Origin: Thermoguttaceae bacterium
GTDB taxonomy: Bacteria; Planctomycetota; Planctomycetia; Pirellulales; Thermoguttaceae
Direction: 5' to 3'
Assembly (NCBI GenBank): GCA_017436025.1
Contig: JAFSDX010000243.1
Span: forward strand, 1 to 47,579
DNA: 47,579 bases
The position numbers and the translations under genes are program-made. The notes under the pieces were generated by a model. The model was not told where the DNA came from. It was given only the letters and a program-made list of their open reading frames with translations, and searched no databases. Shown one piece after another: positions 1 to 6,742 of this stretch (positions within the stretch are counted from its first letter, which is position 1; the number at the start of each line of letters is the position of its first letter).

Positions 1-187
1 TCGGTCGGTCGGTCGGTCGGCTCGAACGCGAAAAATTGACGAAAACGAAGCGAAACGGTTCGCGGCGTCGGCGGAAGGTCGGCGTCGCAAACTTTTTTCT
101 TGTTTGGGCGCGTTCGACGCTTGAAATTTGCCGGAAAAGCGAGTAAACTAAGACGACGGCGAAATCGAACGACTTGCGGAGAAAGAA
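1..187. other. Window-edge intergenic stretch with TCGG repeat
   Basis: Bases 1-20 are five perfect TCGG units, a short tetranucleotide repeat cut by the window edge. The rest up to the ATG at 188 holds no gene I can support. A GGAG followed by six bases precedes that ATG. No clear promoter is visible. Confidence 0.5.
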
Positions 188-886
188 ATGGCGCGGCGCG
201 GCGAGGAAACAACGAAAAAAACGGAGAACGCGTCGCGGAAAGTCGGCGTTTTGAGGACGTTGGCGCGAGAAGTCGGGCGCGCCGTCGCGGAATGGTTCGC
301 GGTCAAAGCGGACGACGTCGCTTGGGCGGCGAAGGAAGCGTTAAAGTTCGTCGCGCCCGGGCTTTGGCGGCGTTGGTTCGGGCGACCGTTCGGGCGAGGA
401 ACGACGTTCGAAGACTTCTCCGACGCGCCGAATCGACCGACGCCGAACCCGAAGGACAAACTCGGACTTGACGGCGAACGGTTCGCGTTCGAGTACGTCC
501 GCAACCTCCCCGGGGCGCGGGTAATCGCCTGCAACGTCGACGCCGTAACTTGCGAAATCGACTTGGTTTACCTCGACCGCAAGACGCGGGAACTCGTTTT
601 CGCCGAGGTCAAAACGCGGCGTCGGGAACACCCGGACTACCCGACGCTGAACGCCGTCGACGCGCGGCGGCGCAAGAAATTAGCGCGAGCGTCCGACGTC
701 TTCGCGGCGCGAATCGGCGAAGAGCGGCGCCGTCGGCGGTTCGACGTAATCGTCGTCATTTGGCCGTTTTTTACCGAACGCCCGACGCTGACGCATCACC
801 GCGGCGCGTTTGGGTACGTCGACGCGCTCCTCGGATACCGCGGGTGCGTTCGCGGTCGACGCGGGCGCAAAAGACGCGATAATTAA
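188..886 (+). CDS. YraN/UPF0102-like endonuclease-fold protein with N-terminal extension
   Basis: The C-terminal half (about residues 93-210) matches the YraN/UPF0102 family, a small restriction-endonuclease-like fold of uncertain cellular role. Visible motifs are LGLDGERFAFEY, CEIDLVYLD and VFAEVKTRR, which supply the Asp and the Glu-x-Lys of the PD-(D/E)xK centre; the usual Gly before Glu-Ile-Asp is Cys here. Family members are about 120 residues, while this protein is 232. The first 90 residues are basic and helix-rich and look unrelated, so they are either a lineage-specific extension or an over-called start. The ATG at 188 has GGAG six bases upstream, which favours the long form. The gene faces the oxidoreductase on the opposite strand. 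Confidence 0.75.
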   Translation: MARRGEETTKKTENASRKVGVLRTLAREVGRAVAEWFAVKADDVAWAAKEALKFVAPGLWRRWFGRPFGRGTTFEDFSDAPNRPTPNPKDKLGLDGERFAFEYVRNLPGARVIACNVDAVTCEIDLVYLDRKTRELVFAEVKTRRREHPDYPTLNAVDARRRKKLARASDVFAARIGEERRRRRFDVIVVIWPFFTERPTLTHHRGAFGYVDALLGYRGCVRGRRGRKRRDN

Positions 887-1315
887 CGGTTGACGGCCTG
901 TTATATTAATAGCGGAGCGTTTACTTTTTATTGAAACGGAATTGAGCGGGATAAAAAGGACGCGTTGCGGAAAGACGGTCGTTGTTTGAAAAACGAGCGT
1001 TTTTGAACGGGCGAAAAACACCCCGCGCTTGCGTCGCCCGCTTCGAAAGCCGGGAAACGCAAACGTCGAGGAAAGAGCGAATCGCGTCGTTCGAGCGGTC
1101 TTTTAGACAACCGCTCGAACGAGGTTTGCGCGCAAGGTTCGGCTTGCGAACTTGGAGCGCGGGAGAGCCGGTTCCGAACTCCCGACCGCCGCCGGTTGAA
1201 AAGCGTCAAACTTTGCAACCGACGCCGGGGGCGGGAGAGCCGGGGCCGACTTCCTTCCCGACGCCGGTTGAAAAGCGTCAAACGCGCGACCGACGCCGAA
1301 CGCGGGGGAAACGGT
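887..1315. other. Convergent intergenic region with hairpin and degenerate tandem repeat
   Basis: This gap lies between two genes that point at each other. It holds a 13-bp perfect inverted repeat (1087-1122) and two and a half copies of a degenerate unit of about 72 bp (1159 to about 1336), the last of which runs into the 3' end of the oxidoreductase gene. I see no credible ORF. Confidence 0.6.
1087..1122. terminator. 13-bp perfect stem-loop between convergent genes
   Basis: The arms at 1087-1099 and 1110-1122 are exact reverse complements (TCGTTCGAGCGGT and ACCGCTCGAACGA) around a 10-base loop. The loop contains GTCT-TTT-AGAC, so an alternative inner helix can stack on the outer one. There is no T-tract on either side, so it is not a textbook intrinsic terminator. 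Its place between convergent genes still suggests transcript-end or RNA-stability use. Confidence 0.5.
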
Positions 1316-1336
1316 TCAGACTTCCCAACCGGCGCG
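1159..1336. repeat. Degenerate 71-72 bp tandem repeat overlapping a gene 3' end
   Basis: Units begin at 1159, 1231 and 1302, each opening with GCGGGAGAG or a close variant. The first two share the block GGTTGAAAAGCGTCAAAC and the end CGACCGACGCCG or a close variant. The third is partial and covers the stop codon and last codons of the oxidoreductase (stop at 1316-1318); about 26 of its first 34 positions match unit one. Confidence 0.65.
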
Positions 1337-2641
1337 GACGGCTTGCTTCAGGAACGCCGCCGCTTTGTCGCAGTTCGTAACCTTCATCTTTTCGGCGTCG
1401 TAAACGAGCTTTTGACCGCAACGGTACGCGACCGGGCCGAGGAGAATCGTTTCCGCCAAGCGACCGGAGTAGTCGAAGTTGCAGGTCGTTTCGCCGCGAC
1501 CGCCGGTTTTGATCGCGTCGATCCATTCTTGGTGATGGCCGACCGACTTCGGAATCGTCGGGTTCGGCGCCTTGAAGCCTTCAAACTTATCTTTCGGCAG
1601 AATCGTGTGTTGCGAGTAGTTCGAGTAGATCGCGCCTTCGGAACCGATGAAGAGAACGCCGTTCCCGTAATTTTCGAGACCGTATTCTTTCAGCGAGTCC
1701 GGCTTGCGGGCGCCGTCGCTCCAAGTAACGGTCAGCGGCGACTTCGAACCCGGGAGCGCCGGGAACTCGTACTTGACTTGCAGGTCTTTCGGCGCGTAGT
1801 CGGCGTCGGCGGCTTCCGCGGCGTTCGCTTCGATCGTCGTCGGGTATTTCAGGTCGAGCGCCCAGAAGACGAGGTCCATAAAGTGGCAGCCCATATCGCC
1901 CATACCGCCGTTCCCGAAGTCCCAGAAACCGCGCCAGCTGCCGCCGAAGTAGCAGGAGTTGTAGTCGCGTTCCGGCGCCGGGCCGAGCCAAAGGTCCCAA
2001 TGGAGCCCCTTCGGAACTTCTTGTTTATCGGTGTTTCGCGGTTTGCCGCCCCAGACGGTGCCGCACCAAACGTCGACGCTCTTGATTTCGCCGATCGCGC
2101 CGGATTGAACCAACTCGACGACGCGGCGGTAGTTGTCGCCGGCGTGAATTTGCGTCCCCATTTGCGTCGCGAGGTTCTTTTCGCGAGCGATTTTTTGCAT
2201 TTGGCGAATTTGGTAAACGTCGTGCGCGAGCGGTTTTTCGACGTAAGCGGCGATCCCGAGCTTCATCGCTTCGATCGCGGCGATCGCGTGCGTGTGGTCC
2301 GGCGTGGTGATGACGACGCCGTCGAGTTTGTCGCCCAACTCGGCGTACATTTCGCGGAAGTCGACGTAACGCTTCGCGTTCGGCATTTCGGCGCCGTATT
2401 GTTCGAGGAATTTTTCGTCGACGTCGCAAACGCCGATGCGATTTTCCTTCGCGATACCGCCGCGGTGGAACGGGCCTTGCATCCCGGCGACGCCGACGTG
2501 CGCGAGGTTCAGTTTCGAGTTGGCGTTGGCGTCGCGGCTAAACGCGGGCGCCGGGAAAGCGCCGGTCGTCGCGGCGAGGCCGAAACCGGCGGTCGAAAGA
2601 GCGACGCTTTTCATAAAGGAACGACGATTGAGGCGAGACAT
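1316..2641 (-). CDS. Tat-exported Gfo/Idh/MocA family oxidoreductase
   Basis: This is a 441-residue NAD(P)-dependent oxidoreductase of the Gfo/Idh/MocA superfamily, a group greatly expanded in planctomycetes and usually acting on sugars or sugar derivatives. The N-terminus has a Tat-type signal (NRRSFMKS, then an Ala-rich hydrophobic stretch). A Rossmann region with VAGMQGPF follows, then the EKP motif within YVEKPLAHD that belongs to the active site, then a C-terminal beta-sheet domain with GCHFMDLVFW supplying the usual His. AAGGAG lies about six bases before the ATG at 2641, so I reject longer upstream starts in the same frame. The substrate cannot be told from sequence. Its 3' end merges into a tandem repeat. 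Confidence 0.9.
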   Translation of the reverse strand: MSRLNRRSFMKSVALSTAGFGLAATTGAFPAPAFSRDANANSKLNLAHVGVAGMQGPFHRGGIAKENRIGVCDVDEKFLEQYGAEMPNAKRYVDFREMYAELGDKLDGVVITTPDHTHAIAAIEAMKLGIAAYVEKPLAHDVYQIRQMQKIAREKNLATQMGTQIHAGDNYRRVVELVQSGAIGEIKSVDVWCGTVWGGKPRNTDKQEVPKGLHWDLWLGPAPERDYNSCYFGGSWRGFWDFGNGGMGDMGCHFMDLVFWALDLKYPTTIEANAAEAADADYAPKDLQVKYEFPALPGSKSPLTVTWSDGARKPDSLKEYGLENYGNGVLFIGSEGAIYSNYSQHTILPKDKFEGFKAPNPTIPKSVGHHQEWIDAIKTGGRGETTCNFDYSGRLAETILLGPVAYRCGQKLVYDAEKMKVTNCDKAAAFLKQAVRAGWEV

Positions 2642-2684
2642 ACGGTTCTCCTTGTCGACGGCGTTCGAAACGACGCCGACATTA

Positions 2685-2759
2685 ATATATAGGGGAAAAT
2701 TTCGGAACAATTCGCAAACGGCGCTTGAGCGTTCGGCGCGCCGCTTTAGATATATAGGG
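2685..2759 (-). promoter_or_regulatory. Twin CCCTATATAT elements upstream of the oxidoreductase
   Basis: Read on the minus strand, CCCTATATAT occurs twice, 65 bases apart, 44 and 109 bases upstream of the oxidoreductase ATG. Each could serve as a -10 region. I cannot pair either with a good -35 at 16-18 bases, so this is a tentative promoter or operator call. Confidence 0.3.
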
Positions 2760-2797
2760 TAGCGCTTCGTCGCGTTAAAATCAATCGCCAAAATGAG

Positions 2798-2822
2798 AAA
2801 ATCGGAGTTTTTTTCCGATTTT
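2798..2822 (-). terminator. Stem-loop terminator downstream of the beta-barrel gene
   Basis: The arms AAAATCGGA and TCCGATTTT are exact complements around a 7-base T-rich loop. Plus-strand reading gives a run of T after the stem. Minus-strand reading, the direction of the upstream barrel gene, gives TTTTCTCATTTT. It probably ends the barrel operon before the oxidoreductase promoter and could work both ways. Confidence 0.6.
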
Positions 2823-2922
2823 TTTTGGGCGCCGGCGACTCGAAGCGGAAAATAGAGAAAATGGGGAAAACGGGGGCTTTGCGTCCGCGTCGAAAAAGGC
2901 GCGGCGGTTTGGGGGCGTTGGG

Positions 2923-3024
2923 GGCTCCGCGTCGCTAAAATTTCTTGTGAAAGCCCGCCCGGAGCGTCGTCGCCTCCTCCTGCGTAAAGGCTCCGCGTCG
3001 CTAAAATTTCTTGTGAAAGCCCGC
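2923..3024. repeat. 36-bp direct repeat of the barrel-gene 3' end, 66 bp apart
   Basis: The 36 bases at 2923-2958 recur exactly at 2989-3024. The second copy encodes the last residues AGFHKKF and stop of the beta-barrel protein. The first copy, read in the same frame, also gives AGFHKKF and a stop, preceded by TQEEATTLR, which differs from the living gene's own sequence there. Confidence 0.85.
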
Positions 3025-4335
3025 GTAAAATAGGTAATTTGAGTATTCTTTTGCGAACTCGACGTCGTAACGGAAGAAGAGGTCGACCGTGTCCCGAAGC
3101 GCCGCGTCGACGCCGCCGCCGAGGTCGAGCCGGTCGCGCGCCATTTGGTGCCGAGCGTAACGATAGACGACCGGGAAGGGCGTGTTTTCGCCGACCGTAT
3201 AGAGCGCGCGGTCGCCGAACTCGTGCGCCCAAGTCGCCGTTAAATAAGGTTTTAGCGTCGCAAGGTGCGTCGCGTATTCCCAACTGAAACGACTGCCGAG
3301 TTTCAGCCGATACGACGCGTCGGAATAATCGCCGGCGCGACCGTGCAAAACGAAACGTCGCTCCGCTTCCGCCGGTTCCTGCAACGTCAAAACGCGAACG
3401 TTAACGAGCGGTTCGACGCGGGTGTATCCTTTATCGAAACGAACGCCAAATTCCGCTTCGTAATTCCATTGCGTCGACGAATATTTGACGTCGTCTTGTT
3501 CGTCAAGGCTTTGTTCGTTCCAGTTTTGGGCGGCGCCGATCGACAAATCGAGTCGCCAAAGGGGGCCGAAAAGGCTTAAGCGCAGAAAACCGGCGAGAGA
3601 ATCGATTTCCGATTCGTAAATCGACGCGTCGGGGTCGAGTTGGATGTTGCGGCCTTGAAAACCGAAGCCCCAAATCGCGTTTTTCGAGAGTCGCCAGTCT
3701 TGGCCGACTCCGCCGCCAAACGACGCGACGGCGAATCCGGACGCGAACGGATCGGAATTCTGTTCGGCTTGTTTGCCCCAAGAACCGTCGGCGTAAGCGA
3801 AAACGCGCCCGCGGAACGGCGTTATCGGGAGGTTCGAGATGTAACCGCCCCGGATGATCGGGGAAATTTGGGGGGAGCGCGTCGGTTGGGGGGCGAGCGG
3901 GGAAAGGGGAAGACGCGAGGAATAGGTCGATTGGAGGGATTGCGCGACGTCGGCTTGCGTTGCCCAGTTTGCGCGATCGTTCCATTTTGACGGAACCGCG
4001 GGGATTCCGGCTAATTCGCAAAAAAGTGAAGGACGGGCGGGAGGCGCGCAAAATAGGGGGATTGCGTCGTTAACAAAAGGAGCGTCGGCGGGGCTGTTTG
4101 CGTCGGCGGCGAAGGTTGCGAGTTCGACGTTGTTTACGCGGTTTGCGGCGTTTGAAGCGGACGCGTCGAGCGCGGAATCGGCGAAAAGCGGAGCGGCGCC
4201 AAACGACGCGCCGACGGCGAAAAGCGCGATGCCGAGGCGCATTTGCTTCGCGACGCGGCGTCGCGAAAAGCGAGCGGAAAGACGCGACGCCGATAACGCG
4301 ATGAAATCGCAAAGTTTAGCGCTTGCCGGAAACAT
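3001..4335 (-). CDS. Autotransporter-type outer-membrane beta-barrel protein
   Basis: This 444-residue protein has a hydrophobic export signal at about residues 32-52 (ends GAAPLFADS), a Pro/Ser-rich linker to about residue 145, and then about 290 residues of alternating polar and aromatic strands like the autotransporter beta-domain. The chain ends in YAGFHKKF; a terminal aromatic residue is what the BAM machinery recognises in outer-membrane barrels. No long passenger domain is present, so it is probably a stand-alone barrel. The ATG at 4335 has AGGAG 12 bases upstream; an internal Met at 4242 would give a more conventional signal but has no ribosome site. It lies 24 bases after a membrane-anchored protein gene, in one operon. 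What it carries or displays is unknown. Confidence 0.7.
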   Translation of the reverse strand: MFPASAKLCDFIALSASRLSARFSRRRVAKQMRLGIALFAVGASFGAAPLFADSALDASASNAANRVNNVELATFAADANSPADAPFVNDAIPLFCAPPARPSLFCELAGIPAVPSKWNDRANWATQADVAQSLQSTYSSRLPLSPLAPQPTRSPQISPIIRGGYISNLPITPFRGRVFAYADGSWGKQAEQNSDPFASGFAVASFGGGVGQDWRLSKNAIWGFGFQGRNIQLDPDASIYESEIDSLAGFLRLSLFGPLWRLDLSIGAAQNWNEQSLDEQDDVKYSSTQWNYEAEFGVRFDKGYTRVEPLVNVRVLTLQEPAEAERRFVLHGRAGDYSDASYRLKLGSRFSWEYATHLATLKPYLTATWAHEFGDRALYTVGENTPFPVVYRYARHQMARDRLDLGGGVDAALRDTVDLFFRYDVEFAKEYSNYLFYAGFHKKF

Positions 4336-4359
4336 CGTCGACGATCGCTCCTAATTCCT

Positions 4360-5058
4360 TTAAACGCCCGGAACGTCGGGAACGGGAGCGGGAAGAGGCG
4401 CGTCGACGGGGGACGGGAGAGGCGCGGCCTCGGGGAGAGGGAGGGCGTCTTGCGGCGCGGGCGGCGCGATTTCGTCGACCGGCGGAAGCGCGGCGTCGGC
4501 GGGAACGTTCGATTCGGCGTCCGTCGTCGCGGCGTCCTCGGCGGTCGGTTTGACGAAAATCGCTTGGGCGATCATCGACGAATCTTCGTTGTTTTGGGAA
4601 ACAAGACAACCTTTTTCGGTTTTATCGAAACCGACGGTGATCGAGTGCGTCTCTTGCGGGCTCAACAGCGCGAGGTAGGCGCCGCCGTCTTGATTCGTCG
4701 CCAACTCGGCGAAAACGGGGCTTTGCGCGTTCAACGGGTCGTCCGGCGTCGCTTGCAATTTTTGCCCGAGAACGCGGAAAGCGCCGATTTGTTCCGCGAA
4801 AACGTTATTTTGCGCGGAAATCGAACCGGCGCTTAATTTGATCGTCGGTTCCTTCGTTTGGGGGTCGACGACGAAAAGAACGTCGTTGACTCGCAGCGCG
4901 TCGACTTCCAAGCGGTCGAATTTGACAGGCGCGGCGTCGGACGCGGGGGGAACGGAGGCCGCGTCGGGGGCGTTCGCGTCGAGAAACCAAACGGTTCCGA
5001 CGGCGGAAACGGCGCCGACGAAGGCGGAAATTAAACGATCGAGGATTTTAGCGGACAT
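4360..5058 (-). CDS. Membrane-anchored conserved hypothetical protein with Pro/Ala tail
   Basis: This is a 232-residue protein. A single N-terminal hydrophobic segment (about residues 6-26, LISAFVGAVSAVGTVWF) looks like an uncleaved anchor. Residues 45-165 form a beta-rich domain with repeated short hydrophobic strands, the sort seen in planctomycete proteins of unknown function. The last 55 residues are almost only Pro, Ala, Asp and Leu, a flexible or wall-spanning tail. The start is the ATG at 5058 with GGAGAG seven bases upstream, rather than an in-frame ATG 39 bases earlier. It is co-transcribed with the outer-membrane barrel gene 24 bases downstream, so a joint envelope role is plausible but not shown. 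Confidence 0.65.
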   Translation of the reverse strand: MSAKILDRLISAFVGAVSAVGTVWFLDANAPDAASVPPASDAAPVKFDRLEVDALRVNDVLFVVDPQTKEPTIKLSAGSISAQNNVFAEQIGAFRVLGQKLQATPDDPLNAQSPVFAELATNQDGGAYLALLSPQETHSITVGFDKTEKGCLVSQNNEDSSMIAQAIFVKPTAEDAATTDAESNVPADAALPPVDEIAPPAPQDALPLPEAAPLPSPVDAPLPAPVPDVPGV

Positions 5059-5190
5059 AAAACGCTCTCCAAACGACGCTTGCGCGGCGTTCGACAAGGA
5101 CGAATATAAGGAAAATTTTGCGAAGTTTACCGTTTTTCGTTCCCGAGCGCTAGGGCAATTTTATTTTTTCAAGGAAATTCTTGCGTCGCG

Positions 5191-5216
5191 GCGGTAAAGT
5201 CGTTTTATTTTACCGC
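5191..5216. promoter_or_regulatory. 8-bp inverted repeat in a divergent intergenic region
   Basis: GCGGTAAA (5191-5198) and TTTACCGC (5209-5216) are exact complements with a 10-base spacer, a form typical of an operator for a dimeric regulator. It sits between the divergent envelope operon and VanZ gene. A TATAAT-like -10 for the VanZ side is at 5300-5305 without a good -35. Confidence 0.35.
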
Positions 5217-5350
5217 GTCGGAGGTTTAAGCGAATTTGGCGAATTTAACAAACGGAGGAAATTTATAAAGTCTCGGCTTTTCGGAGAAAATTTTTCGGTT
5301 ATAATGAAAAAAGCGTCGCCTAAGAGCGACTCGACGAGGGACGAAGGAAA

Positions 5351-5773
5351 ATGAACGCTAAAAAAAGAGAGCGAATAAGAAAATTTGTCGCGTATTTGAC
5401 GGGCGCGTACTTTATTTGGATGGCGTATATGTTGTTGACGCCGCAACCGTCGTTTCCGAAAATCGGCTGGGAAATCGATATGCGTCATATCGGCGCTTTC
5501 GGCGTTTTGGGACTCGGCGTCGGCGCGGCGCGGCGGAATTGGACGCCGGGGCGTTGGCGCGCTTTTTTGCTCCTTTGGGCGGTCGGGTCGGAGTGTTTGC
5601 AGGAGTTGGGAAGACGATTTTTGAATACCGGGCGATATTTTGAACTGATCGATGTTTTTCAAAACGTCGTCGGCATTCTGATCGGTTTGGAAGCGGGGCG
5701 ACTTTTTTGGAGTTGGACGCAAAAAAAGAACGCCGACGAAACGCCGGAAAAGAACGAAAATCGCGCCGCCTGA
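5351..5773 (+). CDS. VanZ-like membrane protein
   Basis: This 140-residue integral membrane protein has about four transmembrane segments, at roughly residues 10-28, 45-60, 70-85 and 105-120. VanZ-family features are the conserved His in MRHIGAFGVLGLGVG, the SECLQE stretch, and the DVFQNVVG motif near the end. VanZ is linked to low-level teicoplanin resistance in enterococci, but most family members, including planctomycete ones, have no known function. AAGGA precedes the ATG. The NUDIX gene begins 60 bases downstream, so the two are probably co-transcribed. Confidence 0.75.
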   Translation: MNAKKRERIRKFVAYLTGAYFIWMAYMLLTPQPSFPKIGWEIDMRHIGAFGVLGLGVGAARRNWTPGRWRAFLLLWAVGSECLQELGRRFLNTGRYFELIDVFQNVVGILIGLEAGRLFWSWTQKKNADETPEKNENRAA

Positions 5774-5833
5774 GGGTAAAAATAAGGGCGAGCGGAAGAA
5801 ATTGAACCTTAGATTGGGAAAACGACGGGAAAT

Positions 5834-6373
5834 ATGGAAACTGGCGAAGCGAGTGAAAATAAGGGAAACGGCGAAAATAACGCGGCGAAAAAAGGGCGCG
5901 GCGGAGCGGTCGCGATCGTTCCTCGACCGCCGTTTTCGACTAAGAGCGGGAAACCGTTCGATTTTTCGCGCGTCGAGTTCCTAATCGTTCGACGTTCCGC
6001 GACGGTCGCCGCTCCGGGCGCGCTTTGTTTTCCCGGAGGGGGGATCGAGGACGGCGAAAGGCCGCGAGACGCCGTTTCTCGCGAATTTCTCGAAGAGGTC
6101 GGGCTCGCCGTCGACGTCGGACGCTTCCTCGGAAAACGCCAAACGCCGACCGGCGCGCCGCTTTTTTGGTTTGCCGCCGACGCGCGCTCCGACGACCCGA
6201 ACGTCGAATTGCGCCCGCAACCGGAAGAAGTCGCCGCCGTCGAATGGCGAACGCTTCCGAGTCTGCTCGACGACGCCGATTTTTTGGCGAATAATCGCGA
6301 AATCGTTCGGAAAATCGTCGACGGCGAAATTACGTTGGCGGAAAGTCGACGGTTTAAAACGTCGCAAGATTGA
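5834..6373 (+). CDS. NUDIX hydrolase
   Basis: This 179-residue protein has a perfect NUDIX box at about residues 72-94: Gly, five residues, Glu, seven residues, Arg-Glu-Phe-Leu-Glu-Glu-Val-Gly-Leu. That box binds Mg2+ and cleaves nucleoside diphosphate-linked compounds. The N-terminus (about 28 residues) is low-complexity and may be partly untranslated. A short insert follows the first strand of the fold. The substrate is not predictable; the C-terminal EVAAVEW stretch is typical of NUDIX enzymes acting on nucleotides or ADP-ribose-like compounds. It follows the VanZ gene by 60 bases. Confidence 0.85.
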   Translation: METGEASENKGNGENNAAKKGRGGAVAIVPRPPFSTKSGKPFDFSRVEFLIVRRSATVAAPGALCFPGGGIEDGERPRDAVSREFLEEVGLAVDVGRFLGKRQTPTGAPLFWFAADARSDDPNVELRPQPEEVAAVEWRTLPSLLDDADFLANNREIVRKIVDGEITLAESRRFKTSQD

Positions 6374-6742
6374 AAAAAACATTGTTTTTCTTGAATTATT
6401 TGTTGCTGTTTGATTATTGAAACTGGGCTAAGCCTGCGAAAACGGGAGCGGCAAGGCGGCGCGTTAAAATAGGCGTCGTCGCTTTGCTCGTTAAAATTGG
6501 TTGTTTGCGTTCTTTTCCGGTAAAGATTCTTTATTTTTTCTAACTTTCCAGAATTATTACTTGATAAAATTTTGTCGTTGCGGTAAAATAGAAAGGCTGA
6601 ATAAATTGAACGGACGGTTTTGCTTGTTTGTTCGCGACGATTTTGGCGGTTCCGCTAAATTTAACGTTGCGGCGGAGGTTGGCAAACAAACGTTATTACG
6701 TTTTAGTTCGTTCTAACGATTTTAGGTAACGAAAGGTTATTC
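6374..6742. other. AT-richer leader region of the metalloprotease gene
   Basis: This 369-base gap carries a strong sigma70-like promoter (6561-6589) and a leader of about 150 bases. The start of the gap has a weak AAAAACATTGTTTTT hairpin that may end the NUDIX transcript. The small open frame at 6501-6716 overlaps the promoter and has no ribosome site, so I do not call it. Confidence 0.6.
6561..6589 (+). promoter_or_regulatory. Sigma70-type promoter of the metalloprotease gene
   Basis: TTGATA, a 17-base spacer, and TAAAAT. The start point would be near 6596, giving a leader of about 147 bases before the ATG at 6743. Confidence 0.65.

Larger units (their letters stand above)
2642..3000. other. 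Intergenic region: leader, terminator and duplicated gene fragment
   Basis: From the oxidoreductase start outward it contains two ATATATAGGG elements (2685-2694 and 2750-2759), a stem-loop terminator (2798-2822), a G-rich stretch (2870-2925), and a duplicated 36-bp copy of the 3' end of the neighbouring barrel gene (2923-2958). No independent gene is seen. Confidence 0.6.

Noticed and set aside
1..20. TCGG repeat as a possible CRISPR or mobile-element end
   Set aside because: It is a simple tetranucleotide run with no spacers or flanking genes, at the window edge.
1316..3283. A 655-codon frame extending the oxidoreductase upstream
   Set aside because: The extra 214 codons cross a terminator and the barrel gene's end, and the ATG at 2641 has a good ribosome site followed by a Tat signal.
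4098..4354. Short plus-strand Arg-rich frames over the start of the barrel gene
   Set aside because: They are reverse-strand shadows of the signal-peptide region with highly biased composition.
6501..6716. A 71-codon frame upstream of the metalloprotease
   Set aside because: It runs through the promoter at 6561-6589, lacks a ribosome site and resembles no protein.
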